Positions 26,203-33,530 of a stretch of 64,000 nucleotides of DNA are shown here, piece by piece. Position numbers and translations under genes: made by a program. The DNA lies in the NCBI GenBank assembly GCA_002309715.1, contig DBXW01000005.1, positions 62,001 through 126,000 on the forward strand, in the 5' to 3' direction. Positions within the stretch are counted from its first letter, which is position 1; every line of letters begins with the position of its first letter. Source of the DNA: Candidatus Avelusimicrobium cornigerorum. Lineage in GTDB: Bacteria; Elusimicrobiota; Elusimicrobia; Elusimicrobiales; Elusimicrobiaceae. The notes under the pieces were generated by a model, which saw only the letters and a program-made list of their open reading frames with translations, did not search any database and had not been told where the DNA came from.

Positions 26203-26670
26203 ATGAAAAAGATTTTAACGGTTGTGTTAGGCTGTTGTTTGCTGGCGGGATGTGCTAGCGTGAAGGAAGCGCAAAATCTGGCTAATTGCAAATTTGCTTT
26301 ACGTAATGTAGAACTGACCGATTACAATTTGACGACGTTGGGATTCACGGTGGTGATTGCCATTACCAATTTAAATAAAAAGCAAGCGGCCACACTCAAA
26401 CGTTTTGAAGGCGAACTTACCGTCAACGAAGAGCCTATGGCCCACGTTACGTTAAAAGACGTGCGTATTGAGCCTAATTCTGTTAAAAATGCCAAAGCCA
26501 AATTAGTGGTTCCTATGGCGACGTTTAGCAATAAACTTTTAGGCCTTATCAGCATGAACAGCGCTACGCTGGATTATCATTTAACCGGTACGATGTATTT
26601 TGAAGGCCCATTGGGTACGGAAATACCTTTGCCGGTGGACATCGGGCGTTTCGGAAACGGTCGGAACTAA
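26203..26670 (+). CDS. LEA type 2 / WHy-domain lipoprotein
   Basis: A 155-residue lipoprotein with signal and lipobox LLAGC (Cys at ~17) and GGAGG before ATG 26203. The mature part fits the LEA-14/WHy fold: a beta-sandwich with LTTLGFTVVIAITNLNKK, then GELTVNEEPMAHVTL, and a final LTGTMYFEGPLGTEIPLPVD strand pair. In other organisms this domain is linked to desiccation or stress, but in bacterial lipoproteins its role is undefined. It is divergent from pepT. Confidence 0.8.
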   Translation: MKKILTVVLGCCLLAGCASVKEAQNLANCKFALRNVELTDYNLTTLGFTVVIAITNLNKKQAATLKRFEGELTVNEEPMAHVTLKDVRIEPNSVKNAKAKLVVPMATFSNKLLGLISMNSATLDYHLTGTMYFEGPLGTEIPLPVDIGRFGNGRN

Positions 26671-26780
26671 CTCTTGTTTAAACACAAAAGGCCTGCCTGC
26701 TTGGTAAGCGGGAGGGCTTGAATTTTCCCTAAAACAGATTATACTGTTAGTATGCCGCACTGGCGGGGTGGGAGAACTTT

Positions 26781-27560
26781 ATGAAAAAAAAGATTCTTAT
26801 TTTTATTTCCGTGTTAGGCATTTTGGCAAGCGCATTACCTGCGTGGGCGTATAATAGGGCCGCGTTGCAACAGCAGTTACATCAAAAGGCCCGGGCTGTA
26901 CGTTCATATTCGGGGTTGGATGAGTTGGCGGAGGCTGTTAAACAAGGAGCGGTAGCCAAAGTGCAAATGCTTCTTAAACAAGGGGAAAATCCCAACGAGC
27001 CGGATGAGTATGGGAAAACCCCTTTTATGTATGCAATGCAACCCGGCCGCGCGGAAGTGTTAGAACAACTTTTTAATGGGTATGACGACTATATGGAAAA
27101 GCAGAATATCCCGGAAGAAAAAAGGTGGGCTATCTTGCGTGATTGTATGACTCGCACAGATGGGCAGGGGCGGAACTTGCTTATGCTGGCTGCCGAGTCG
27201 GGAGATGTGGATTTGGTGGATATGGTTTTAAATGTGTACGATAATGCGGTTGCGGGCGATGATAAAAAGATGGAACAATATATTAACCTGGCAGACGCAA
27301 GAGGCACTACTGCGCTTATGTATGCGGTCGGAAGCGGTTTTGCGGAAACGGTGGAAAAAATAATTTATTTCGGAGAAGAAGTAAATGGGTTAATCCGGAT
27401 AGATATTTTTAGAAAAGACGAACAGGGCCGAACCGCTTTTGAGTATGCCAAACGGGGGGAGAGTGACCCGGTGCTTAAACCCTTGAAAGAGTTGCGGGAT
27501 ACATTGCAACCAAACGATTCTTCTATATGTCGTTCCCGCGGAGCACTGTGTGGCAGTTAA
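26781..27560 (+). CDS. Exported ankyrin-repeat protein
   Basis: A 259-residue protein with a signal peptide (cleavage near AWA|YNRA) and about four ankyrin repeats from residue ~50. Examples are EAVKQGAVAKVQMLLKQG, DEYGKTPFMYAMQPG, GRNLLMLAAESGDVDLVDMV and RGTTALMYAVGSGFAETVEK (each a hallmark TPLxxA-like helix pair). Ankyrin proteins bind other proteins; a periplasmic partner is likely but unknown. GGGAGA lies seven bases before the ATG. A few Cys occur near the C-terminus (CRSRGALCGS). Confidence 0.88.
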   Translation: MKKKILIFISVLGILASALPAWAYNRAALQQQLHQKARAVRSYSGLDELAEAVKQGAVAKVQMLLKQGENPNEPDEYGKTPFMYAMQPGRAEVLEQLFNGYDDYMEKQNIPEEKRWAILRDCMTRTDGQGRNLLMLAAESGDVDLVDMVLNVYDNAVAGDDKKMEQYINLADARGTTALMYAVGSGFAETVEKIIYFGEEVNGLIRIDIFRKDEQGRTAFEYAKRGESDPVLKPLKELRDTLQPNDSSICRSRGALCGS

Positions 27561-27592
27561 TTTTTACCCAAAATAATACAAGCATTTGCAAT

Positions 27593-27628
27593 AAAAATTC
27601 CCCGGCAAAATTAGCCGGGGAATTTTTT
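27593..27628. terminator. Bidirectional terminator between the ankyrin and TlpA-like genes
   Basis: Stem AAAAATTCCCCGGC / GCCGGGGAATTTTT with a short loop; usable from both sides. Confidence 0.92.
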
Positions 27629-27643
27629 AAAACAATCGTTTTT

Positions 27644-28129
27644 TTATTTTACAACTCTTTTTAAGCCTTCTTCGTAATCGGCTACTCTGTCCGGTGAAAA
27701 GCCTTCCCAATGTTTAATGGCGCGGTGCTTTTTATCAAACAGTACCGAATGCGGGAACCCGCCTACCTCTAATGTTTCGGCAAGTTCGGAACCGTTGTAT
27801 AAAGCCTTTCCCGTAAAACCGTGTTCTTTTATTGCAGTTTTGACGGCGGCCGGGTTGTCATCCACAAATACGGCTACAATTTCTGCTTTATCGCCATATT
27901 TTTGGGTAATTTCAACCACGGCGGGCATCGTTTTTTTGCACCAGGGGCACCAAGAACCCATAAATACCATCAAAATAGGTTTTCCCTTATAGTCAGCCGA
28001 GTTCCAAACCACTTCTTCTTCGGCAATTACCGGCAAATTTACGGTAGGAAGGGTTGTAATTTCCGGCAATGCGGGCATACAAGCCACCGAACAGGCGGCC
28101 AATACGAGTGCTAAAATACCTTTTTTCAT
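27644..28129 (-). CDS. TlpA/ResA-like thioredoxin lipoprotein
   Basis: A 161-residue thiol-disulfide oxidoreductase. ATG 28129 has AGGAG eight bases upstream and gives a lipoprotein signal (lipobox LAAC), so an upstream in-frame start is rejected. The thioredoxin fold contains the active site FMGSWCPWCKK (CxxC) and the cis-Pro segment GGFPHSVLF. It probably sits on the periplasmic side and reduces or shuffles Cys in exported proteins; several Cys-rich exported proteins in the window are possible clients. Confidence 0.88.
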   Translation of the reverse strand: MKKGILALVLAACSVACMPALPEITTLPTVNLPVIAEEEVVWNSADYKGKPILMVFMGSWCPWCKKTMPAVVEITQKYGDKAEIVAVFVDDNPAAVKTAIKEHGFTGKALYNGSELAETLEVGGFPHSVLFDKKHRAIKHWEGFSPDRVADYEEGLKRVVK

Positions 28130-28176
28130 CTTGTTCTCCTTGAATCGGTAAAATTCGCCCCAAGGGGCTCTTATTA

Positions 28177-28185
28177 TGATAGAAT
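28177..28185 (+). promoter_or_regulatory. Extended -10 promoter of the M23-bactofilin operon, leaderless arrangement
   Basis: TGATAGAAT ends seven bases before the ATG at 28193, with no Shine-Dalgarno between. Confidence 0.6.
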
Positions 28186-28192
28186 ACAAAAG

Positions 28193-29113
28193 ATGGGGAA
28201 AAGAATCAATCGTTTCGTAAGACTGTTGGGAGAGCGCGTGGACGTTTTGGTTATGCCGCGCTTCGGCGCCTCTTTTAAGTTTAAAATGCGGTTGCTTTCT
28301 GTGCTCATTTTGTTTGTCTTGTGGGTAGGTATTACGTTAGCCGGGCTTGTGTTCTTTGCTCGCGGGTATGATTATCAAATCACCAAAGCGGATAACGAAC
28401 TGATGCGTATGAAAATGCGTTTGATCGGTGAAGAATTGGAGCGCGGGCGCAAATACCTGGAACTTACTCGCACGACTGATACGCAAATGCGCCAAATGTT
28501 GGGGATGCCTGGCGGTAAATTTATCAATTTGCCCAAAGGATGGGAAGCGACTAAAGAAAAAGAAGAAGAACGGGCACAGGCATTATTCCAAAAAGATTTG
28601 AAAGATTTGTCAGCGGAAGAATTTGAAGAGTATATTGACAATTTGGAAGATAACGCTAAAACACGGTTGGCTAGTTTTCAAGAAATTGCTTGGTATTTTG
28701 CTAACCGTCGCGAAGGCCTTAACTCCACGCCTTCCATTCGGCCTTCCAACGCGCCGATTAGTTCGGGGTTCGGTTATCGGTTGGATCCTTTCGGGCGGCA
28801 TACTACCAAACGGCATAACGGAGTAGATTTTGCCGGACGGCCCGATAGCCCTATTGTGGTAACGGCAGACGGAGTAGTGCGTCATGCCGGGTGGGTTCCC
28901 AGTTATGGGCAAGCCATTTTGGTGGATCACGGATTTGGTTATTCAACCTTGTATGCTCATACAACGGGCATTCAGGTAAAAGCCGGAGATGTAGTCAAGC
29001 GCGGAGATAAAATTGCCACGATGGGTTCCAGCGGGCGTTCTACCGGAACGCATTTACATTACGAAGTGTGGAAAGATGGTCAGGCAGTTAATCCGAGAAA
29101 CTATTTTAAATGA
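28193..29113 (+). CDS. M23-family (LytM) peptidoglycan endopeptidase
   Basis: A 306-residue membrane-anchored protein: one helix at ~33-55, a coiled-coil stalk at ~60-165, and a C-terminal LytM domain. Zinc ligands are visible in RHNGVDF (HxxxD) and THLHYEVW (HxH), with YGQAILVDHG and STLYAHT in between. These enzymes cut peptide crosslinks in peptidoglycan. It is followed 13 bases later by bactofilin, the same pairing that controls cell curvature in other Gram-negative bacteria. No ribosome site precedes its ATG. Confidence 0.93.
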   Translation: MGKRINRFVRLLGERVDVLVMPRFGASFKFKMRLLSVLILFVLWVGITLAGLVFFARGYDYQITKADNELMRMKMRLIGEELERGRKYLELTRTTDTQMRQMLGMPGGKFINLPKGWEATKEKEEERAQALFQKDLKDLSAEEFEEYIDNLEDNAKTRLASFQEIAWYFANRREGLNSTPSIRPSNAPISSGFGYRLDPFGRHTTKRHNGVDFAGRPDSPIVVTADGVVRHAGWVPSYGQAILVDHGFGYSTLYAHTTGIQVKAGDVVKRGDKIATMGSSGRSTGTHLHYEVWKDGQAVNPRNYFK

Positions 29114-29126
29114 TTTAGGAGGAAGT

Positions 29127-29525
29127 ATGGGATTTTTAAAAAAAGATTCTGATTTTTCATCGGGAGAGCATTACTCCGTGGTAAGTGCGGAGTGCTATTT
29201 CCAGGGCACATTAAGCATGCAAGGTTCGTTGCGGGTGGAAGGAACGTTGGAAGGTAACGTAGACAACGCCCGGCATGTAATCGTGGGCCCGGAAGGGAAA
29301 ATTAAAGGAGACGTCTCTGCTAAAATTGTGGTGTGCAGTGGCGTTATTGAAGGAAATGTGTGTGCGGAAATGGTAGAGTTGCTTGCTTCTGCTCGGTTGC
29401 AAGGCGATATCCGCGCGCATAAGATGATGGTGGAAGAAGGCGGTCGCATTGACGGCAGATGCGTCATCGGAGCCACGGAAGAAGAACCGGCCGAAACTGC
29501 CGCGCCGGAAGGAACTGAAGAATAA
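29127..29525 (+). CDS. Bactofilin
   Basis: A 132-residue bactofilin, a cytoskeletal beta-helix polymer that positions cell-wall enzymes. The central domain has the repeating hydrophobic/Gly pattern GSLRVEGTLEGNVDNA, then GKIKGDVSAK, VIEGNVCAEMV and ARLQGDIRA, flanked by a short N-terminal tail and an acidic Ala/Glu-rich C-terminal tail. ATG 29127 follows AGGAGGAAGT. Genetic linkage to the M23 peptidase matches known bactofilin/LytM cell-shape modules. Confidence 0.92.
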   Translation: MGFLKKDSDFSSGEHYSVVSAECYFQGTLSMQGSLRVEGTLEGNVDNARHVIVGPEGKIKGDVSAKIVVCSGVIEGNVCAEMVELLASARLQGDIRAHKMMVEEGGRIDGRCVIGATEEEPAETAAPEGTEE

Positions 29526-29544
29526 TACGAGGAGTGAATAAACT

Positions 29545-30234
29545 ATGATATCTTTTTTTATCAAACACAAAAAAAGTATTTTGATTGTTACGTTGGCGTT
29601 TTTCTTAGGGAGTATCGTGTATTTGGGATTAGATGCCTATCATCGTGGCCATTTGGAATCGGCTACTGCGGCCCAAGTGGGCTCTGCAAAAATTCCCACA
29701 CGTCTTCTTTATCGTGTTACGGACAAACGTGCCGACGCCTTGCGCCGTCAAGGGATAGATGTGGATGAACAGGTTTTATCTTTTTTACGTCAGCAGATGT
29801 TAGCGGCATTGATTAGCGAGGAAATTTTAGTTCAAGCGGCTCAAAAGGCTAAATTATCTGTTTCCGATTACGAAGTAGCGTATGAAATTCGCCGTTCGCC
29901 GTTATTTAATATGAAAGATGGCTCGTTTAATAAAACGGCTTATGAAAATGTAATCCGGCGTACCACGGGGATGAGCCCGGCTGAGTTTGAAGAACAGTTG
30001 CGTCGTAGCAAATTGGCGGACCGGTTCCGCGGTACATTGTATGCTTTTTACAAATTAACTCCGGCGGAAATAGAACACACTTATAAAACCCAACACGGCA
30101 ATTTAAAAAAATTTGAAGCCGATAAAAAAGATTTTATACCCCAATTGATGGATACGAAGATGGAAACTGCCCAAAAGGCGTTTGCGGATGCGTTTAACCA
30201 ACAAGTGGAAATCAAAACTTACTTAAAGGACTAA
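29545..30234 (+). CDS. Membrane-anchored SurA_N/PpiD-like chaperone without PPIase domain
   Basis: A 229-residue protein with one N-terminal anchor (residues ~10-31) and an all-helical domain that fits SurA_N/PpiD: RVTDKRADALRRQ, FLRQQMLAALISEEILVQAA (in pieces: LRQQMLAALISEEILVQ), YEVAYEIRRSPLF and FEEQLRRSKLADRFR. SurA and PpiD proteins continue into parvulin domains; this one ends instead in a short charged helix. It probably binds nascent periplasmic proteins. AGGAG is ten bases before the ATG; it is third in the M23-bactofilin operon. Confidence 0.8.
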   Translation: MISFFIKHKKSILIVTLAFFLGSIVYLGLDAYHRGHLESATAAQVGSAKIPTRLLYRVTDKRADALRRQGIDVDEQVLSFLRQQMLAALISEEILVQAAQKAKLSVSDYEVAYEIRRSPLFNMKDGSFNKTAYENVIRRTTGMSPAEFEEQLRRSKLADRFRGTLYAFYKLTPAEIEHTYKTQHGNLKKFEADKKDFIPQLMDTKMETAQKAFADAFNQQVEIKTYLKD

Positions 30235-30236
30235 TT

Positions 30237-31148
30237 ATGGCTAATGAAGTACTGGTAGTTGGCTCGGTGGCTTTTGATACCATTGACAATGCCAACGGAA
30301 GTGTCAAACGCGTACTGGGCGGCGCGGCGAGTTATTCGTCTGTTTGCGCCAGTTATTTTGCGCAGCCTTCCGTGGTGGCAGTAGTAGGGACCGATTTCAC
30401 GGAAAACGACCGCGCACCGTTTGTGAAACGCGGGGTAGATTTATCCGGCTTGCAAGTAAAAGAAGGGAAAACTTTTCACTGGGGCGGCAGTTACGATAAA
30501 GATTTTAATACGGCAATTACTAAATTTACGGATCTAAACGTATTTAAAGATTTTAACCCGGTACTGACACCGCAGCAACAAAACGCCAAAGCCGTTTTTT
30601 TAGCCAACATTGATCCCGATTTGCAATTATCGGTACTTAAACAAGTTAAAAAACCGCGTTTGGTAACGTGTGATACGATGAATTATTGGATTTCATCCAA
30701 GAAAGAAACGTTATTAAAAGTAATTCGGCGCATTGATATTTTATTTTTAAATGAGACGGAAGCACGCCAATTAACGGGCGAATATAATTTGATAAAAGCC
30801 GGCAAGATGTTGCTGGCTAAAGGCGTTAAATATGTGATTATCAAATTAGGATCTAACGGTTCTATGCTTGTTAGCAAAAAAGGTATTGCCCAACTGCCGC
30901 CGTATATCTTAGAACACGTGCACGACACAACCGGTGCCGGGGATACGTTTGGCGGCGGGTTTACGGGATATTTGGCGAGTCTGAAAAATTGGGACACGCT
31001 TAAATCCATTAAACGTGCTATGATGATTGGCAACGTAATGGCTTCGTTTACCATTGAATCGTTTAGTGTGGACCGCCTGGCTGGGCTTACGCAACGCGAT
31101 ATCAATAAACGCCTGAAAGAATATACAACTATGTTGTCGTTTAATTAA
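30237..31148 (+). CDS. PfkB-family carbohydrate or nucleoside kinase
   Basis: A 303-residue ribokinase-fold kinase. The family signatures are GGAASYSSVCASYF near the N-terminus (PfkB box 1) and the anion-hole/base motif HDTTGAGDTFGGGF (Asp as base) near the C-terminus. The substrate cannot be read from sequence; ribokinase, adenosine kinase or a sugar-phosphate role are all possible. It starts two bases after the SurA_N gene stop, so it is the last gene of that operon, without an obvious functional link. Confidence 0.88.
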   Translation: MANEVLVVGSVAFDTIDNANGSVKRVLGGAASYSSVCASYFAQPSVVAVVGTDFTENDRAPFVKRGVDLSGLQVKEGKTFHWGGSYDKDFNTAITKFTDLNVFKDFNPVLTPQQQNAKAVFLANIDPDLQLSVLKQVKKPRLVTCDTMNYWISSKKETLLKVIRRIDILFLNETEARQLTGEYNLIKAGKMLLAKGVKYVIIKLGSNGSMLVSKKGIAQLPPYILEHVHDTTGAGDTFGGGFTGYLASLKNWDTLKSIKRAMMIGNVMASFTIESFSVDRLAGLTQRDINKRLKEYTTMLSFN

Positions 31149-31175
31149 AAAGGAGTTTTCTTTTGGTCGTAAATT

Positions 31176-31184
31176 TGGTAAAAT
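31176..31184 (+). promoter_or_regulatory. Extended -10 promoter of tRNA-Leu
   Basis: TGGTAAAAT, 16 bases before the mature tRNA 5' end. Confidence 0.55.
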
Positions 31185-31200
31185 AAAAGTAGAGATTTAA

Positions 31201-31284
31201 GCCGGGGTGCTGGAATTGGTATACAGGATAGTCTCAAAAACTATTGCCCGCACGGGCTTAAGGGTTCAAGTCCCTTCCCCGGTA
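31201..31284 (+). tRNA. tRNA-Leu (anticodon CAA)
   Basis: A class II tRNA with a long variable arm. Acceptor stem GCCGGGG / CCCCGGT (one G-U), anticodon stem ATAGT / ACTAT with loop CTCAAAA giving anticodon CAA (reads UUG), T arm AAGGG-TTCAAGT-CCCTT, discriminator A at 31284. CCA is not encoded. Followed at once by a terminator. Confidence 0.96.
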
Positions 31285-31291
31285 GAAATTT

Positions 31292-31318
31292 AAAAACCAC
31301 CTTTACGGTGGTTTTTTT
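31292..31318 (+). terminator. tRNA-Leu terminator
   Basis: Stem AAAAACCACC / GGTGGTTTTT with a short loop and a T7 tract. Flanking bases can extend this hairpin (see findings). Confidence 0.92.
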
Positions 31319-31380
31319 AATTTCTACGGGGAAGCGCACCAACTGGAACTTGAAGCCCGGAGCGATGCTTTTGTTTGAGC
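31319..31380 (+). repeat. Decayed inverted copy of the tRNA-Leu 3' half
   Basis: Downstream of the terminator, AATTTCTAC, GGGGAAG, CTTGAA and GCCCG appear in the same order as in the reverse complement of the tRNA-Leu 3' region (31255-31290), with small gaps. This suggests an old inverted duplication. Confidence 0.4.
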
Positions 31381-31400
31381 GTGTAAATTTTTGCTATACT
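31371..31400 (+). promoter_or_regulatory. Pilin promoter
   Basis: TTGTTT (31371-31376), 18 bases, TATACT (31395-31400) preceded by TGC (extended -10). Confidence 0.65.
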
Positions 31401-31433
31401 TTGGGTGTCGGACAAATCTAAAAGGAGATACGT

Positions 31434-31958
31434 ATGAATAATAAAGGTTTCACGCTTATTGAACTCTTGGTAGTAGTTTTAATTATTGGTATTTTGGCAG
31501 CGATTGCTATGCCGCAATATCAAAAGGCCGTTGAAAAAGCCCGCGCCGCGGAAATGGTAACGTGGGTAGGTAATGCCAAAAAAGCAGTTGATATTTACTT
31601 GTTAGAAAAAGGCGGTTTTCCTTCAGAAAGTACAAATTTGCTTAAAGAAGGGCTTTTGAGTGTAGATGTAACAACCGGTCTCACGTGTCGGGATGAAAGT
31701 TCGTATTGTTATAATAAATTTTTTGCCTATAGTATCAATTGTGGAAGTGGTTGTACTATTGGAGCGGGCCGTGTAGATAATGGGAATATTGATGAAGGCC
31801 TACATTCAGAAATGGCTATTAGCACGGAAGACGGTAAGACATGGGTAATGCAAGGCGGATATTACGCCGGAGATAAAGCCGGGAAAGCAAGTTGCGAAGC
31901 GCTCGCGCAGGCTTTTGGCGGGACATGTGAAAGTGCCGAAGTCGGCGGCGGCGACTAA
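31434..31958 (+). CDS. Type IV pilin-like protein (major-type prepilin leader)
   Basis: A 174-residue prepilin. The N-terminus MNNKG|FTLIELLVVVLIIGIL carries the prepilin peptidase site after Gly5, Glu at +5 and a long hydrophobic helix (quoted to 20 residues). The globular part has a C-terminal Cys-bearing D-region and two close Cys pairs (TCRDESSYC and CGSGC). It is monocistronic with an extended -10 promoter, AAAGGAG and a terminator. No pilus assembly gene is near. Such solitary pilin-like genes are abundant in Elusimicrobium; function may be adhesion, uptake or secretion. Confidence 0.92.
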   Translation: MNNKGFTLIELLVVVLIIGILAAIAMPQYQKAVEKARAAEMVTWVGNAKKAVDIYLLEKGGFPSESTNLLKEGLLSVDVTTGLTCRDESSYCYNKFFAYSINCGSGCTIGAGRVDNGNIDEGLHSEMAISTEDGKTWVMQGGYYAGDKAGKASCEALAQAFGGTCESAEVGGGD

Positions 31959-31983
31959 TCTAAATTTTTACACGCAAAAAGTT

Positions 31984-32019
31984 ATCCCCTTCGCTACAAT
32001 AAAGCGAGGGGGATATTTT
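31984..32019 (+). terminator. Pilin terminator, abutting the next start codon
   Basis: Stem ATCCCCTTCGCT / AGCGAGGGGGAT followed by five T, ending one base before the flavin reductase ATG at 32021. The 3' arm GAGGGGGA would also be that gene's ribosome site. Confidence 0.85.
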
Positions 32020-32020
32020 T

Positions 32021-32527
32021 ATGCAAGAAGTTCCGTTTCATTTTAATGCCAGTAAAAATTTAGAAATTTTGTCAAAAACTGCTTTTTTGACCACCCATTA
32101 CGGAGACAAAACCAACGTAATGGTTACCGCTTGGGGCGCTTTGGGTGTAATGTGGAAATTGCCCGTTTTTGTGGCCATGGTACGCCAAAGCCGTTACTCG
32201 TATAGCCTTATTGAAAAAACGCGCGAATTTACTGTTACGTTTCCGTATACCGATATGTCAAAAACGGCGGAAATTTGCGGGCGGTTGTCGGGGAAAAATA
32301 TAGATAAAATGTCCTTGGCGGGGTTGACTACGCGCCCGGCGCATAAAATACTGACTCCTGTTTTAGATGTGTCCGGAATGCACTTGGAGTGCAGCGTGAT
32401 TTATGCTCGCCCCATGAGCGCAGATAAATTGGACTCGGCCATCCAAGAACTTTGGTACGATCGGCAGCGAAACGATTATCACGTTTTCTTTGTATCGCAA
32501 ATTTTGGATAGTTATATTATACCGTAA
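32021..32527 (+). CDS. Flavin reductase-like (FMN-binding split barrel) protein
   Basis: A 168-residue protein of the flavin reductase-like family. Segments LSKTAFLTTHYGDKTNVMVTAWG (core: NVMVTAWGALGVMWK), VFVAMVRQSRYSYSLI and FTVTFPY match the FMN-binding split barrel. It may reduce flavin with NAD(P)H or bind FMN in an electron-transfer role. Cytoplasmic, no signal. The start codon follows directly on a terminator hairpin whose 3' arm is the only Shine-Dalgarno-like sequence, so expression may depend on read-through or on a promoter within the hairpin. Confidence 0.85.
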   Translation: MQEVPFHFNASKNLEILSKTAFLTTHYGDKTNVMVTAWGALGVMWKLPVFVAMVRQSRYSYSLIEKTREFTVTFPYTDMSKTAEICGRLSGKNIDKMSLAGLTTRPAHKILTPVLDVSGMHLECSVIYARPMSADKLDSAIQELWYDRQRNDYHVFFVSQILDSYIIP

Positions 32528-32568
32528 GGCCAAGCACCGGCTGCCTGAAAAAAGTTTCGTGTGGTTAC

Positions 32569-32599
32569 TTAACACTTGATACGTAAAAATAAGTACAAT
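32569..32599 (+). promoter_or_regulatory. Probable era promoter, leaderless arrangement
   Basis: TTAACA (32569-32574), 19 bases, TACAAT (32594-32599), which ends six bases before the era ATG. Confidence 0.5.
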
Positions 32600-32605
32600 T
32601 ATGTT

Positions 32606-33523
32606 ATGAGCGAAACAAATTTTAAAAGCGGTTTTGCGGTGTTGGCCGGGTTGCCTAATGCCGGCAAGTCTACGTTGCTTAACCAACTGGCGGGGGGGCT
32701 TTTATCCGCCGTAACATATAAGCCGCAGACCACACGCCAAAACATTTTGGCTATTGCCGAAGGCGAAAATTATCAAATCGTATTTGTAGATACGCCCGGT
32801 TTTTTACGCCCGCAGTATAAATTGCAACAGACCATGGTTTCTTGCGTGGATCGCGCCGTTACCGAAGAGGCCGACGTGGTGCTTTTTTTGGTGGATGCTA
32901 CGGCCGATTATGCGTTAAACGCGCCCTTGGTTGAAAAACTGAAAACGCTCTATTGCCCTATTTTTCTCGTTCTTAACAAAATTGATTTAGTTAAAGAGCC
33001 GGCCAAGTTGGATGCTCTTGAAAAGCAAATTTGCGGCGAATTAAAAATTGCGAAAAAATTCCGCATTTCCGCGGCAAGCGGCGTAAATGTGCCTGCGCTT
33101 AAACAAGCGGTGGCCGCTGTTTTGCCCGTCAGCCCGGCATATTTTCCGCCCGGGCAATGGACCGACCGTTGGGAACGCTTTTATGCGGCGGAATTTATCC
33201 GCGAACAAATCTTTCTACTCTATCAAAAAGAAATTCCGTACAGTACGTTTGTGGAAATAGAAAAGTTCACCGAGAATTTAGGTGACAAAAATTTTATCCG
33301 CGCTATTATTCACGTGGAGCGCGAAAGCCAAAAGCCGATACTTATCGGCAAGGGCGGCGCTATGATTGCCAAATTGCGCCAACGTGCCCAAAAGCGAGTG
33401 GAAGAATTTTTAGGCCGTTCCTGCCGGGTAGAACTAAACGTGGTGGTGTCGCCCGATTGGCGTAACAACACAGAACTGTTGGAAAAATTCGGCTATATCC
33501 AACGGGACGAAATGCCCGAATAG
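32606..33523 (+). CDS. era: GTPase Era
   Basis: A 305-residue GTPase for maturation of 16S rRNA and the 30S subunit. G motifs: GLPNAGKS (G1), TTR (G2), DTPG (G3), NKID (G4) and SAASG (G5). The C-terminal KH domain includes IIHVERESQKPILIGKGGAMI (core: ESQKPILIGKGGAMI) with the GxxG loop as GKGG. The start at 32606 has no Shine-Dalgarno and sits six bases after a -10 element. Size matches Era. Confidence 0.95.
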   Translation: MSETNFKSGFAVLAGLPNAGKSTLLNQLAGGLLSAVTYKPQTTRQNILAIAEGENYQIVFVDTPGFLRPQYKLQQTMVSCVDRAVTEEADVVLFLVDATADYALNAPLVEKLKTLYCPIFLVLNKIDLVKEPAKLDALEKQICGELKIAKKFRISAASGVNVPALKQAVAAVLPVSPAYFPPGQWTDRWERFYAAEFIREQIFLLYQKEIPYSTFVEIEKFTENLGDKNFIRAIIHVERESQKPILIGKGGAMIAKLRQRAQKRVEEFLGRSCRVELNVVVSPDWRNNTELLEKFGYIQRDEMPE

Positions 33524-33530
33524 GTAAGTT

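Noticed and set aside
26683..26725. Terminator between the LEA lipoprotein and ankyrin genes
   Set aside because: A GC-rich imperfect inverted repeat exists, but the stem is interrupted and there is no proper T tract.
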